Positions 34,660 through 44,664 of a stretch of DNA of 64,000 nt are shown here, one piece after another. A model generated the notes under the pieces. The model was not told where the DNA came from, did no database searches, and saw only the letters and a list, made by a program, of their open reading frames with translations. Position 1 is the first letter of the stretch. Every line of letters begins with the position of its first letter. Both the position numbers and the translations under genes were made by a program. The stretch lies in assembly GCF_030272615.1 (NCBI RefSeq), contig NC_081409.1, positions 531,337,791 through 531,401,790 on the forward strand, in the 5' to 3' direction. The stretch is from Cryptomeria japonica. Lineage: Eukaryota; Streptophyta; Pinopsida; Cupressales; Cupressaceae.

Positions 34660-35240
34660 TTGGGTCAGGAGCGAAAATCATTTCCCAAGTTGATTTTCAT
34701 ATTCCTTTCAAATCATTCTCACACAAACTTGGTCAAATCAACTTCCTTTCATCGCAATCAAGACAAACCTCCATCCAACTGGGTCTAGGCAAGGTCAAAC
34801 TAGGTTTTAAGGTCAAAGGAAGGCAAAAAAGGAAGAATTCACTCTGGACCCTTTGGAAGGGTCAGGAGCGAAATTCTCCTCTCAGACTAGCTTTCATCAT
34901 CACAAGGTCTAAAACCTCCTCCCTAAGGCAAACATGCATCCAACTCTCTCATCCATGCCCCAAAAGTCTACAATTCTGGTCAAATCCTTGAGCAAAGTGG
35001 AAAAAGGGTAGATTTCGCTCTAGACCCTTTGGAAGGGTCAGGAGCGAAATCTCTATTCTTGGTTGATTTCACACTCAATTCCACTCCTCAATCCAGACTT
35101 GATCAACTTTATCTCTCCCTAGTATCATCATGTCTACTTGCCATCCACTTGACTCAAAAAACTTCATTCTGTACGTCTAAGGCCAAAATTGGGGGTCAAG
35201 TGAGGATTTCCCTCTGGACCCTTTGGAAGGGTCAGGAGCG
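34660..35240 (-). repeat. A: leader hairpin array (three hairpins plus one half)
   Basis: Hairpins at 34835-34875, 35011-35051 and 35205-35240 (the last completed at 41866-41872 beyond C), plus a half copy near 34666. Each has the outer stem GATTTCGCTC/GAGCGAAATC or GAATT variant and the inner stem GACCCTT/AAGGGTC. Same unit and same orientation relative to transcription as the 12-copy array of E. Confidence 0.85.
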
Positions 35241-35630
35241 TGTTGTGACCTTTTTCCACACATCGCCCCATTGCTACTGGGGACCCTCTGATTTTCCTGC
35301 TTTCTAGGGTTTTGTTAGCATCCTGTGACCTTTTGTTGCAGTTTCACCAAGCCTTGTCCAGTTCAGAGCATTTCAAGCCCTGACGATTGAAAGTTAGTTT
35401 TTGCAAGTTATGTGATTCCGAAGTGTGAACACCACCAGAGTGCTTAGAAAGGCCAAAGGACGAAGATCGCAATCGATTTGGATGAATTTGGACAACTTTC
35501 TATTTTTAGAAAGTTTGCTTTTTTTGCTTTTTCCTATTTTTTAAAAAGTTTCGTTTTTGGCATTTTCAGCCTGATCCCCGGTATGGCTATTTTTAGAAAG
35601 TTTTTCCTATTTTTTAGGGATGTTTGCTTT

Positions 35631-35862
35631 TTGCTTTTTGGGATGCAAACCTAGGGTTTACACTTGTACCAGTGACCAGCTTCAACCAAAACTCGAAAAT
35701 TCCAAGTTTTGACCTAAAAAAGCTAAATCCCTAGATTTTAGGCTTTTTGCTTTTTCGGGATGCAAACCTAGGGTTTACACTTGTACCACTGACCAGCTTC
35801 GACCGGAACTTGAAAATTCCAAGTTTCGATCTAAAAGGCTAAATCCCTAGATTTTAGGCTTT
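35631..35862 (+). repeat. C: 116-bp tandem duplication in the leader
   Basis: Two head-to-tail units (35631-35746, 35747-35862), each with TTGCTTTTT..GGATGCAAACC, ACACTTGTACCA, GAAAATTCCAAGTTT and CTAAATCCCTAGATTTTAGG. Confidence 0.85.
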
Positions 35863-36051
35863 TTGCTGCTTCAGATGATCCACCTAAGCATGGATTTCAA
35901 ATTTCAAGTTAATCCGGTTAAATTAGATTAAACTGTGAAATTTTGAAGTTTCTCTGAAAATTATGCTAAGTCTGGCTAACAAAGGTTTTTGAAGTATTTT
36001 TGCAGGTTCAAACCCCACCACAATGCAAGAGAGGCCATGAAGGAGCCTTGC

Positions 36052-36970
36052 CTGAAGTCCGCCATGTCTTGGGAGGTCACATGGGTGCTCACTTCAAAGT
36101 CCGCCATGCCTTTGGGGGTCACATGGGTGCCAAGCCAGAAGTCTGCCATGTGTTGAAGAGGCCATGATGGCCAGCACCACCAAAGTCCGCCCAAGCAAGA
36201 GGAGGGATGCCTAAAGTCCGCCCAAGGTGGGAGAGAGGTCATGTGGGAGCTAAGGCCAAAGTCCGCCATGCCTTAGGAGAGTCATGAAGAGGGACCTTCA
36301 AAGTCCGCCCCAATGCCTTAGCCAAATTTTCACCTTGATGGAGGCCATGAAAGAGCACACCTCAAAGTCCGCCCAAGGGCTAAAGGGGTCATGTGGGTGC
36401 CAAGTCTAAAGTCCGCCAAGGTTAAAGGGGCCATGTGGGAGCACTCTCCAAAGTCCGCCCAAGGTTGGGAGGCTAAGGAGGAGGAGTGATCAAAGTCCGC
36501 CCAATAAGGAGAAGCACTAGAAGTCCGCCCAAGATGGAGAAGACACCAAAGTCTGCCATAGTCATGTGGAAACCTTACTAGAAGTCCGCCCAAGATGGAG
36601 AAGACACCAAAGTCTGCCATAGTCATGTGGAAACCTTGCTAGAAGTCCGCCCAACGTGCTAAGTCAAGCAAGAGGAGTCTTGCCTAAAGTCCGCCACACC
36701 CTAGAGAGGTCATGTGAGAGCTAACAACAAAGTCCGCCCAAGCTTCCCAAGTGTTGGGAGCAACCTCCAAAGTCCGCCACACCCTAGAGAGGTCATGTGG
36801 GAGCTAACAACAAAGTTCGCCCAAGCTTGCCAAGTGTTGGGAGCAACCTCCAAAGTCCGCCATAGGCTAGGAGAGATGCCTAAAGTCCGCCATAGGCTAG
36901 GAGGATCCTGAGGAGAGGTCACCAAAGTCCGCCATACCTTGGAGAGGTATCCAAAGTCCGCCAAAATTTG
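36052..36970 (+). repeat. C: leader array of AAAGTCCGCC units, about 25 copies
   Basis: The core AAAGTCCGCCA or AAAGTCCGCCC recurs every 30-50 bp, separated by variable text with GAGGTCATGTGGGAGC and CTTGGGAGG. A few cores have the CCGCC to CTGCC change. Located between the element start and the ORF, where A and E have the hairpin array and H has a different array. Confidence 0.85.
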
Positions 36971-37847
36971 AAGAAGATGGAGATAAAATTCGAAAAATCA
37001 ACCTACACATGGAAGGTCAAACAAAGTCAACATGATGTCACAAAATCCACAGAGATTTCAAAATTAAATCCAAAATGAAGAAAATATCTAGGGATTATTG
37101 AATATCTTCAAAATAAATCCAAAGTGGAAAGTTTTTTTTTGAGGAAAAGAATATTGAAGGAATATTGGAAAATTATTGAGATATTAATTCAAAATGGAAA
37201 GTTTTTTTGAAAGGGAATATTGGAGGATTGATGAATATCTTCAAACTTAAATCAAAATGGAAAGTTTTTTTTAGAATTAGAAGTATGAGTTGGATGATTT
37301 TAGAGGTTTTGCTTAACCTTGTCTACAAATACTCCATTATCAACTTCATTATTACACCAAGAAGTTCAAAATTACTAAGGAGAGTTGAGTAAAGTATGTC
37401 AGTTTGAAGATCATCTGGAGAAAATTCTAGATATTGCTGGAAGTGGGATAATATTTTTTGGCAGAAGGTTTACAGATTTCTGGAGAAAGGCAACTTTTGT
37501 GAATTTTCTGAATATTTTCCAGAATTTAAAAAATGATTTTTTTTCAAAAAATTTTGAAGAAAATCATTTTTTTTTGGCTAAGTATGAATTTTTTTTTGAA
37601 AGTTTTGACACTTGGTGGTAACCACAACCAACCTTAAGACTGAGGGTTTTAAGGTGAAAATTCGATTTTTATGGCTAAGTATGAGAATAAAAAAGGGGAA
37701 AATTTTCCAACACTTAGCCATTTCGCAGCCCCGTTATTTTCAAAACTTTGCAAATCCTTTTCTAACTTTAAAATTTCCGTTGTTTGTCTGCAGGCCTTAT
37801 ACATTATGAAATTCTAGGTAGACAAAGATGCTCCTCCAGAATCGAGG

Positions 37848-40800
37848 ATGACTTCAAAGTGGAAGAACATCAGCGACACCAACCTCGGACACATCAATCT
37901 GAGGGAGTTTAAGAAGCGAATGTTTGGTCTGGAGAACCTTGTGCCTACCACCATTGCGCGAAAAATGATGAAAAGTGGTATTGTGCACGCTGCCGGCTTC
38001 CTCCCCACCATGCAGTGCAATGAACTAGTAGTTGAATGTGCCAAACACTACAACCCCATCAGTAAGGATATTGTTGCACCTGATGGAAGAGTGTTGGTGA
38101 ATGTCAGCGATGAGGCCATCAGAGAGGCCTTCAGGATGCCTGAGCACCACAACGCAGTATATATGACAAAGGACGAAGCTGACAGTTTGTACCACGACCA
38201 CCTGGAGGAATATGATGCCATAGTTAACCATTCCTGGCTAGACAAGCCGAGGAAGGGCGCCTCCAAACTCCAGAGGAAGAGCCTAGTGCGAGCATACTTC
38301 AAGGAGGACATTGGGGACATGATTGTCCTACTCAATAGAATAATAAGAAATCCTCAGGGAGCTCCATTCAAACCCTGGATGTATTATTTCAATGAAATAA
38401 TCAATGGAGTAAAAATGATAGACTGGGCCCGTATGATCAGCGACAACCTAGACAGCCAGCTAAGGAATCTGGAGGCGAATAGGACTTTCTTCATGAGTTC
38501 TTACTTGTTCTATTCTTTGGCCAGGACCTACAGGTACAGAGGTCTCACTTGTAGAGAAGTTGTGAACAAGGAGAACCAATTTCCAGTATATGATTGCTAT
38601 CCCCAGCTCCACATGGAGGAGAAGTTCCATTTCAAAAGGGTGAATGATACCTTCCTGATGCACATTACCCGGACCCTTCAAGGTGGCCTGCACCAGAGGC
38701 TCTCTCAAGGGTCTATGGACTTCATCGGTTGATTCAGGTGTTGGTACATCCAATATCCAAAGTTCACTTACCTCCGAATTCAGGGATTCTCTGGGCCTCC
38801 ATACAAGCTTCCAGCTTACCCTACCAACCGAGTGGTGTTGCTCGAGGTTGTGAGACAATTGGAGGAGTATATAGTGATTCAAAGGGATAAGCAGAAGAAG
38901 GCAGGGACGTCCTCACTTACAATTGGTAATGGGCTGGAAACATGTCCATCATCACAGGCTGCAGCCACCGCTGAGAAAGAACTGGCCTGGTATCCCTTCT
39001 ATCAATACAAGGCAAGAAAGGATTTCGATCCATTCCATAGGATAAAGAAGATCGAAGGGACAACGTTTGAGCACAGACTGGATTTAGAAGACTACTGGGC
39101 TAATGCAGCCGATAGTTTCGAGATCCGGAAGAGGTTCTGGTCAAGATTTCCTTTGAGTATGGTGAGAGCAACGGAAGTATTCAAAGTTGCCGATCAGGTA
39201 GAAGAAAGCCTAGAACTTCAGCAGCCAGGTTTTGAGAAGATGAAGAATGAACCCTTAGTCTTGATAGATTGGACAGAGGGAGAAAAATCAGATCTAGCAG
39301 ACCTCATGAGGTCGGTGGTTGAGTACTCAAGGTGGTGGGCGTCTGAAAAGACAAAACAGTTGAAGGCCAAAGGTGTGGCTTTAACTTATGAATTAATGGG
39401 AGTAGATGATACTCTGTCCGTCCATCCTTGTACCTCTGCCGATGATGCTCGAAATCCAGAAAGTGTTAGGTCTCGAAAGAGGAAGGAGTTGGGTGGAAGC
39501 TCCACAAAGGTCACAGGGAAAAGGGTTGTAGGTGAGAGAAGAGAATCCAGCGAAAGTCACTCCATCCTAAGTGCTGCTTCCATTGCGCCTGATCAGAGTA
39601 CAATTGGGGAGCAAGAGATGAACATCTGTGTGATTGATGATGAAGTAAGAGTGCTTTCCCAGCCAGTTGAGGAAGTGGTGGAGAAGGTCTTCCGAACTCC
39701 AGACAAGGAGCAGATTGAGGCCCCTACAATCTTCTTGGATGACATACCAGCAAACCCAGGAGAGGTAGATGATGAGTTTGATCGGAACACTGTAGAACAA
39801 TCAACCATTCCGGATTGGCTGAGAGCAATGATAAAGGCCAACGTTCCCAAGGAGGCCCACTCAACCGAGGAGGTCACCGCAGCATTCCTGGAGAAGGTGA
39901 ATGAACCTGCTATAGCTAAACCGCCCAAACCAGCCAGGAAGTTTTCCCTGATTCAGAGAGACAGTGCCGGATTCAAGACAGTCCAGATAGCAGTGCCCAA
40001 AGAAGGGAAGACTATGGACAATGTCACCGCAAATGATTACAAGGTTAACACCATAGAGATGGGTAAGCCTACCCAGGATCAAGAGATCCAATATTTTGAT
40101 GACTCCTGCAACGTTCTAAAGACGAGGCTGGCTCATGAAAAGGAAAAGAGGAAGAAAGTGGTAGAAGAGAACCAACAGTGGAAGAAGTATGTTCTCCATC
40201 TTACCAGCCTGCTCAACCATGAAGTCCCGGCTACTCCACCACAGCCTCTTCAACAGGGATCAATGAAGGACTATGATGATATGAAGGGATTGTACACTCA
40301 AGAGAACGAGTGGATTTCAGACGCTTTGGTACGTGCTGACACCCTGGTAGAAAACTTAGTAACGACACATGAGGCAACTTCCTTGTTGATTGATCGTATC
40401 CAGGATCTAGCATCCAATTGGGAAGAAGTAGATGAAATTCAAAATGAAATACTCCCTCACCTGAAGGTTATCCGAGGCATGTCAAAGAGGAGCTTAGTGG
40501 ATGCAGGCATCATATAGACAGGCGACAAGTACGATTTCGGCACGTGGTACTATGCTCTGGTCACTCGGATTGAGGTTCTGAAGAAATCCGAGACCAAGTG
40601 TTTTGAGATAGAGGCAAGTGTTAGAGAGATCCTGGGCAAGGTATTCCGTGTGGCGTCAGAGATCTGGAAGAAGGAAAGCCTAAGGGAGAAGCATTTACAA
40701 GCAGAGAACCTGAGAGCCAGGATTCAGGCAAGCTTCTTCCGAGATTCAGGGATGATTAACAAAGGCGATCTTTCGAAGATTGCAAACTTCCTCTCCATCG

Positions 40801-40982
40801 ATGACAACTTCCTCACCCAAGCAATGGAGTGGGAAGGCATCCTTGCCACATGCGCCGACGATGTGGACCTCATCGACTTCCAGATTGGCGGTTTGCCAAG
40901 TGTCACCATGGAGGAGGTCAAGCTCATTGTGTCCAGATACGTTGAATCTCTGAAAGAGGAAAGTGGCCACTCACCTCGGTAA
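37848..40982 (+). pseudogene. C: ~1044-codon U3 ORF, two in-frame stops only
   Basis: A single frame from MTSKWKNISDTNLGHINLRE to SLKEESGHSPR is interrupted only by TGA at 38730-38732 and TAG at 40515-40517; the D copy has sense codons there, so these are recent nonsense changes. Residues about 1-295 form a globular region (LPTMQCNELVVECAKHYN, EAIREAFRMPEHHNAVYM, DTFLMHITRTLQGGLHQ). Residues about 300-510 include FTYLRIQG, LPAYPTNRVVLLEVVRQ and CPSSQAA. Then comes a basic Ser-rich linker with RKRKELGGS, the motif STIPDWLRAMI (about residue 650), and a coiled-coil C-terminal third. No polymerase, integrase, protease or zinc-finger motif. Not recognised. It sits upstream of the TATA box, so it needs its own promoter or read-through transcription. 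Confidence 0.8.
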
Positions 40983-41040
40983 AATTAGCAGCTACGCCAC
41001 TTGTCACTCTTTCATTTGCTTGAACTAATAGTATTGCAGG

Positions 41041-41130
41041 AAACCCTAATTAGGGTTTAGGACTTTCAATCTTGGCCCTTGATCACTGTTTGATCTCGGC
41101 CATTCATTTATTTTTGAGAAACTATATAAG
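41041..41130 (+). promoter_or_regulatory. C: palindromic telobox (41041-41058) and TATA box (41122-41130)
   Basis: AAACCCTAATTAGGGTTT is a perfect 18-bp palindrome of two teloboxes, 64 bp before CTATATAAG. Followed about 30 bp later by the likely transcript start region. Confidence 0.7.
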
Positions 41131-42379
41131 GTTGCCTCCTCTCATTTGAAAAGGGTGAGGTTTTTGATGTATTGTTGCTTAAGGTCATTTCGAGATAATA
41201 TATTGCATGTGCGCTGCTTTGTAATCTCTATTATTTGAATGATTTGCATGGTTTCAATTGCCTCAACACTTAGTTAGAATTAATTTAGATTTGCTTTCAT
41301 TGTTGTTAATTTGAATGAAGGATTTGATAAGTGTCAATTGATGTTGTATTTCCGCTCATACTTTTGGTAAATGGATGATTTCCATTCTACCGTGCAAAGT
41401 TAGTCTGAGCCCAACCCCTGTGCATCCCAACATCTCAATCATAAGCACAACCCATTGAAGATTGCACCGGCCTTGTGTAGTTGTCCCTAGTGTGGCGAAG
41501 CAAGGTTTGGTTTCTCGAAAGCACCCAGTTGATACCGTCTCCGAAATTCTTAGGATTAGATTAGCCTTCCTAAACCCGATCTCTTTTTCCCTTTCTTTTG
41601 AAAGTCTAAATCCCAGAAAATCCAAAAAAAAAAAAAGAGCCTAAATTGCTAAATCCATATAAGTCCAACAGTTCAAAAATACTTGTCAAACGTAAGTCCC
41701 CCTTGAAAATTTCAGCATACACTACCCAAGAAGCTATTCCACTAAAGTCGCTTGTTTGCACATATAGACCTTGGAATCAGTAGTGATTTTTCAGGAGAGG
41801 ATAGAATACCTTCGGGTATCCTATCCTAATGTTTGGTAGATGATAAAACAGACACCAACAGAGCGAAAATCTTCTTTCAGGCTAACTTCCATTATTCTGA
41901 CACTTCAAACCTTGGATATCCTTTCAAAACTCCTTCAATCATCATCAAGTGCATTTGTTCATCAGCTTCTTAAATCGCCACTTCCATCTCTCTCTGACCA
42001 CTGACTCCGCTTAATAGGCTCTGACTAGGAGGAAAACAAGATTCTGACAAGAAAACCACCAATCCAGACCTACCCTAACCTAAGACCTATCATCCTATCC
42101 ATCTTCATTCCCCTGAAAGGAAAAGATCCACCAAGGCAAACCTAGGGCTCCAGGCAGACAACTAAGGACTTCCCAAAACCAAGCTGGACTCGGCTTGAAA
42201 GAAACCCTAAGACGAGCCCTCGGAAAGAAACCCTAATCTACCCGGCCTAGGCGACCACCCACTCACTCCAAACCCAGCAAGCAAAGAGAGAAAACCTAAC
42301 TAAGGAAAAGCAAAACCCTAAAAAAAAGAGGGGGTCCCCATTCTAATGGGGCAATGTGTGAAATGGTCACAACAGTACT

Positions 42380-42677
42380 GTATGACAATGGTTAGTTGAT
42401 GATTTGCTCAGTGGGATTCTTTCATTATCTATATGGTTGGTTATCTCACCTTTAGGACCTTCAGTTTAGAAGTTTTGCCTTTCTTGGTTTTTGGTCAAAA
42501 GCAAACCCAGAAAAACCCCAAATTTATATCATAAGAGGGAGTTGTACCTCTAAAATTCAGAGGAGAGTCGCAGAATAAAACGCAACTTCTCCAATTGTTG
42601 ATTAATGGTTCGTTCTCTAGTCCGAGCTAGGAGTCATATCACAACATTCCAAAGAGAGCAAAATCTGTTAACCAACA
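42380..42677 (+). repeat. 3' LTR of B, second part
   Basis: Continues the LTR after element A (GTATGACAATGGTTAG..) and ends CTGTTAACCAACA, matching 26667-26964. Confidence 0.9.
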
Positions 42678-42750
42678 CAACCATTGGCAACTGTCGACTA
42701 ACTGTCGACCCCTCGACAACAACCAACAACTACTAATTAACCCGACAACA
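42678..42750 (-). mobile_element. G 3' LTR, proximal part
   Basis: On the minus strand starts TGTTGTCGGGTTAATTAG directly after a G-rich tract and runs to the B insertion. Continues at 25287. Confidence 0.55.
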
Positions 42751-42770
42751 TCATCCCCCCAAAAAAGGAA
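42751..42770 (-). other. Putative polypurine tract of G
   Basis: Minus strand TTTTTTGGGGGGATGA next to the LTR start. The G run fits a PPT; the preceding T run is atypical. Confidence 0.4.
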
Positions 42771-42854
42771 AATCATCTCCGGACGACACACAACAAAATG
42801 GAGAATACAACTATACAAAATAAATCAAGGAGCTGGGAGCCAAGAGAGCCTCCC

Positions 42855-43385
42855 TCATGAGGAAGGCGCAGGTGGGGTAGATGTTGCCAGTTGCTCCCTC
42901 AACTGGTGGATCTGTTGAGACCGTCGTTGTAGATCCCTCTCGACTAACAGTTGTCTTTCCCTAGCGTTCTTCACCATAAATACTGCCTCCATAACCTCCT
43001 TGTACTTCTTATCTATATCCTCCAAGGCTGCAATAAGGCAAGTCTCCATTGTTGCCCACTCAGCCTTCTTGTGGTCCAACTGATCTTCCAAGGCTATCAT
43101 CTGAGCCCTCTGCTGAACTAGCTCATCCTCTACCATTTGGAGTCGAGTGGCTAACTCCTCCCGAGCTGTAATAGCTGCCAGCCGCGCAGCCTCAGCCCCT
43201 ACTGCTGAATGTTGGGCCCATCTGAGCTCATAGTACCCATCTCGAAATGCCTGCTCAACCCGCTTGAGCAAGGAGTGTCCTACTCTCCCCAACTGGCTCC
43301 TGACACCTCCATTCCCCCAACATGGCAGGCGTCTCCATAGTAGGCCATCCCCAATAGTCAAAACATCGCACAAACTCTTCAGCAC
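42855..43385 (-). CDS. G: downstream (post-pol) ORF, coiled-coil C-terminal part
   Basis: A 176-residue frame ending LREQLATSTPPAPSS 85 bp before the PPT. Residues 40-165 are a strong coiled coil (AREELATRLQMVEDELVQQR, KKYKEVMEAVFMVKNARERQ). It lies 3' of the integrase of the same element, so it belongs to an extra ORF after pol. The rest of that ORF is spread over 43450-43764 and 50390-50642 and is broken by frameshifts and by H. Function unknown. Confidence 0.5.
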   Translation of the reverse strand: MLKSLCDVLTIGDGLLWRRLPCWGNGGVRSQLGRVGHSLLKRVEQAFRDGYYELRWAQHSAVGAEAARLAAITAREELATRLQMVEDELVQQRAQMIALEDQLDHKKAEWATMETCLIAALEDIDKKYKEVMEAVFMVKNARERQLLVERDLQRRSQQIHQLREQLATSTPPAPSS

Positions 43386-43764
43386 ATCCCCATGTAGCCA
43401 ATGCGATCAGGTGCTCCAATGCCTGATCCGTCATCCAAAGGACCAGTTCCTATATCGAGGCCACCATCCTCCGCGCACCCGCCTCCATATCCACCAAAAA
43501 TTGCTCGAGACCACCCAACTCACCATGAGTCTCGGACACTACCTGCTGATTGTGCCCAGGAGCCCTAGACTCCCCTCCCAGTACAACCATGTCATGTAGA
43601 GGGTCCAACTCCAACTCCCTTTGGTGGGTACTCCCCTCGTCCAAATCCATAATATCATGTTGTGGAAACACCTGTTGCTACTGTGGTGAAAGAGGCAGAG
43701 GTCCAATGGGTGCCATGGGAGTCACCTTATAGTGGTTCAACCATGCATCCATGGTCGCATCTGG
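43386..43764 (-). pseudogene. G: degraded middle part of the post-pol ORF
   Basis: Minus-strand frame with FPQHDIMDLDEGSTHQRELE and LGGLEQFLVDMEAGARRMV, then stops. With H removed it continues into 50390-50642. Not recognised. Confidence 0.4.
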
Positions 43765-44518
43765 GGTCTTGTTGATGTGTGTTTTATGCACATAACATTC
43801 AGAATAAAATACCAAAGCACTTTACCCTCTCTTGAACAAAATCACCTCAGATGATACAGATAAGATCAACTAAAAAGATTCCAAGGTTTCTACAATCAGG
43901 TCTCGACGAGTGGGTAACTCAATGGTCGATGTGAATTGTTGTTTTCACTTGGGGACTTACACAATTGTTCAAATCAACTTCATTTATCATGATATGGAAT
44001 GGGTGTGCTGATAACTTAGGATATGGCAATGTAGTTCTGGACATGTAGGAAATGATAAACAAATTTAGTGGAATCAAACTAGGCAAGGTGTCACCATCAA
44101 ATCGAACAAATTTTGACACGAGCTTAGTGCAATCATCTAGGGTATACTTCATGGATTTTTCAAACTATTACCATCAAGCATTGAGACCATCCAAGTTGAT
44201 GCATAACAATGGATATGTAATAATCGAAGTTAAGTTTGCATAAATTTCCAATTGACCACGCAAGGCACACTTACAATCAGCAAGAGGCTAGTGGTATGGA
44301 TTCATAGATTCCACACAAATATACTCAACAATTCTTTCATTCAATCTAACAAATATGAAAGAAAATTCTAATCTAGCTTGGAGGAATTGAGAACCTTGAA
44401 TGCAAAACAACACTTGAAAGACAAAATCACCATCAAGTCGAACAATGATTTATATTCAAAAGCTGCAGCATATACCAACAATTCTACAAAAACTCTCTTA
44501 CAAATGAGAGGCAATGAG

Positions 44519-44619
44519 GTATATATATAGTCTCATACAAAATGGATGGCCAAGATTAAAACTAAATCAAGGGACACGATCAATCCAACAAAACCCTAGA
44601 GTTGCCCTAATTAGGGTTT
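44519..44619 (-). promoter_or_regulatory. H: telobox palindrome (44605-44619) and TATA box (44519-44530)
   Basis: CCCTAATTAGGGTTT, with an additional AAACCCTAG nearby, lies about 80 bp upstream of CTATATATATAC on the minus strand. Confidence 0.6.
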
Positions 44620-44664
44620 ACATAAAAAATGGAACCACCAACATATGGCCCAATAGAAAGACAC

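Larger units (their letters stand above)
35241..41860 (+). mobile_element. C: giant solo-LTR-like element with nearly intact U3 ORF, TSD GAGCG
   Basis: Starts TGTTGTGACCTTTTTCCACA and ends AAACAGACACCAACA, flanked by the perfect duplication GAGCG (35236-35240, 41861-41865). It is 6620 bp. Order: start hairpin, direct repeat (35.63-35.86 kb), AAAGTCCGCC array (36.05-36.97 kb), ORF (37848-40982), telobox palindrome, TATA box, about 730 bp to the end. It landed inside a hairpin of A. No internal LTR copy, PBS, PPT or pol. The last 1.2 kb closely match the 3' end of D. Confidence 0.8.
30116..42374 (-). mobile_element. A: giant solo-LTR-like element with U3 ORF, split by C, TSD GTACT
   Basis: On the minus strand it starts TGTTGTGACCATTTCACACA (42374) and ends ACATCAATA (30116; CAACA in relatives). 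It is flanked by the perfect duplication GTACT (30111-30115, 42375-42379) inside the B 3' LTR. Without C it is about 5.6 kb. Order: start hairpin, leader, hairpin array, decayed ORF (34399 to 31198), telobox palindrome, TATA box, then about 890 bp to the end. No PBS, PPT, pol or second LTR. The 3' 200 bp closely match the end of E. Best read as a solo LTR of an unseen parent with very long U3. Confidence 0.75.
25288..42677 (+). mobile_element. B: non-autonomous LTR retrotransposon with tRNA-Arg PBS, split by A
   Basis: The left LTR is 25288-26964. The right LTR is 28742-30115 plus 42380-42677, interrupted by A. With A and its GTACT duplication removed, the LTRs are 1677 and 1672 bp and clearly alike. 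Flanks are CAACA (25283-25287) and CAACC (42678-42682), a 5-bp duplication with one change. The PBS TGGCGACTCTGCTGGGGA follows the left LTR, as in tRNA-Arg-primed Tat/Ogre-type Gypsy elements. The interior is only 1.78 kb with a broken ORF of unknown type and no pol. The LTRs themselves hold two short ORFs upstream of their TATA box. Confidence 0.88.

Noticed and set aside
34641-35307. ORFs reading LWTLWKGQER or DPLEGSGAKF
   Set aside because: They are translations of the non-coding hairpin repeat (also at 60.5-62.1 kb), not genes.
36052-36970. CRISPR-like array in C
   Set aside because: Unit spacing is irregular, spacers are partly related, and the context is a plant retroelement; CRISPR arrays are prokaryotic.
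41041-41058. AAACCCTAATTAGGGTTT as interstitial telomere repeat
   Set aside because: Only one facing pair of telomere-like units occurs at each site, always near a TATA box; there is no tandem telomere array.
35241-41860. Element C as a DNA transposon with 5-bp TGTTG/CAACA inverted ends
   Set aside because: The TATA-bearing 3' part and the resemblance in end form to the paired LTRs of B favour an LTR origin; no transposase was seen. Not fully excluded.
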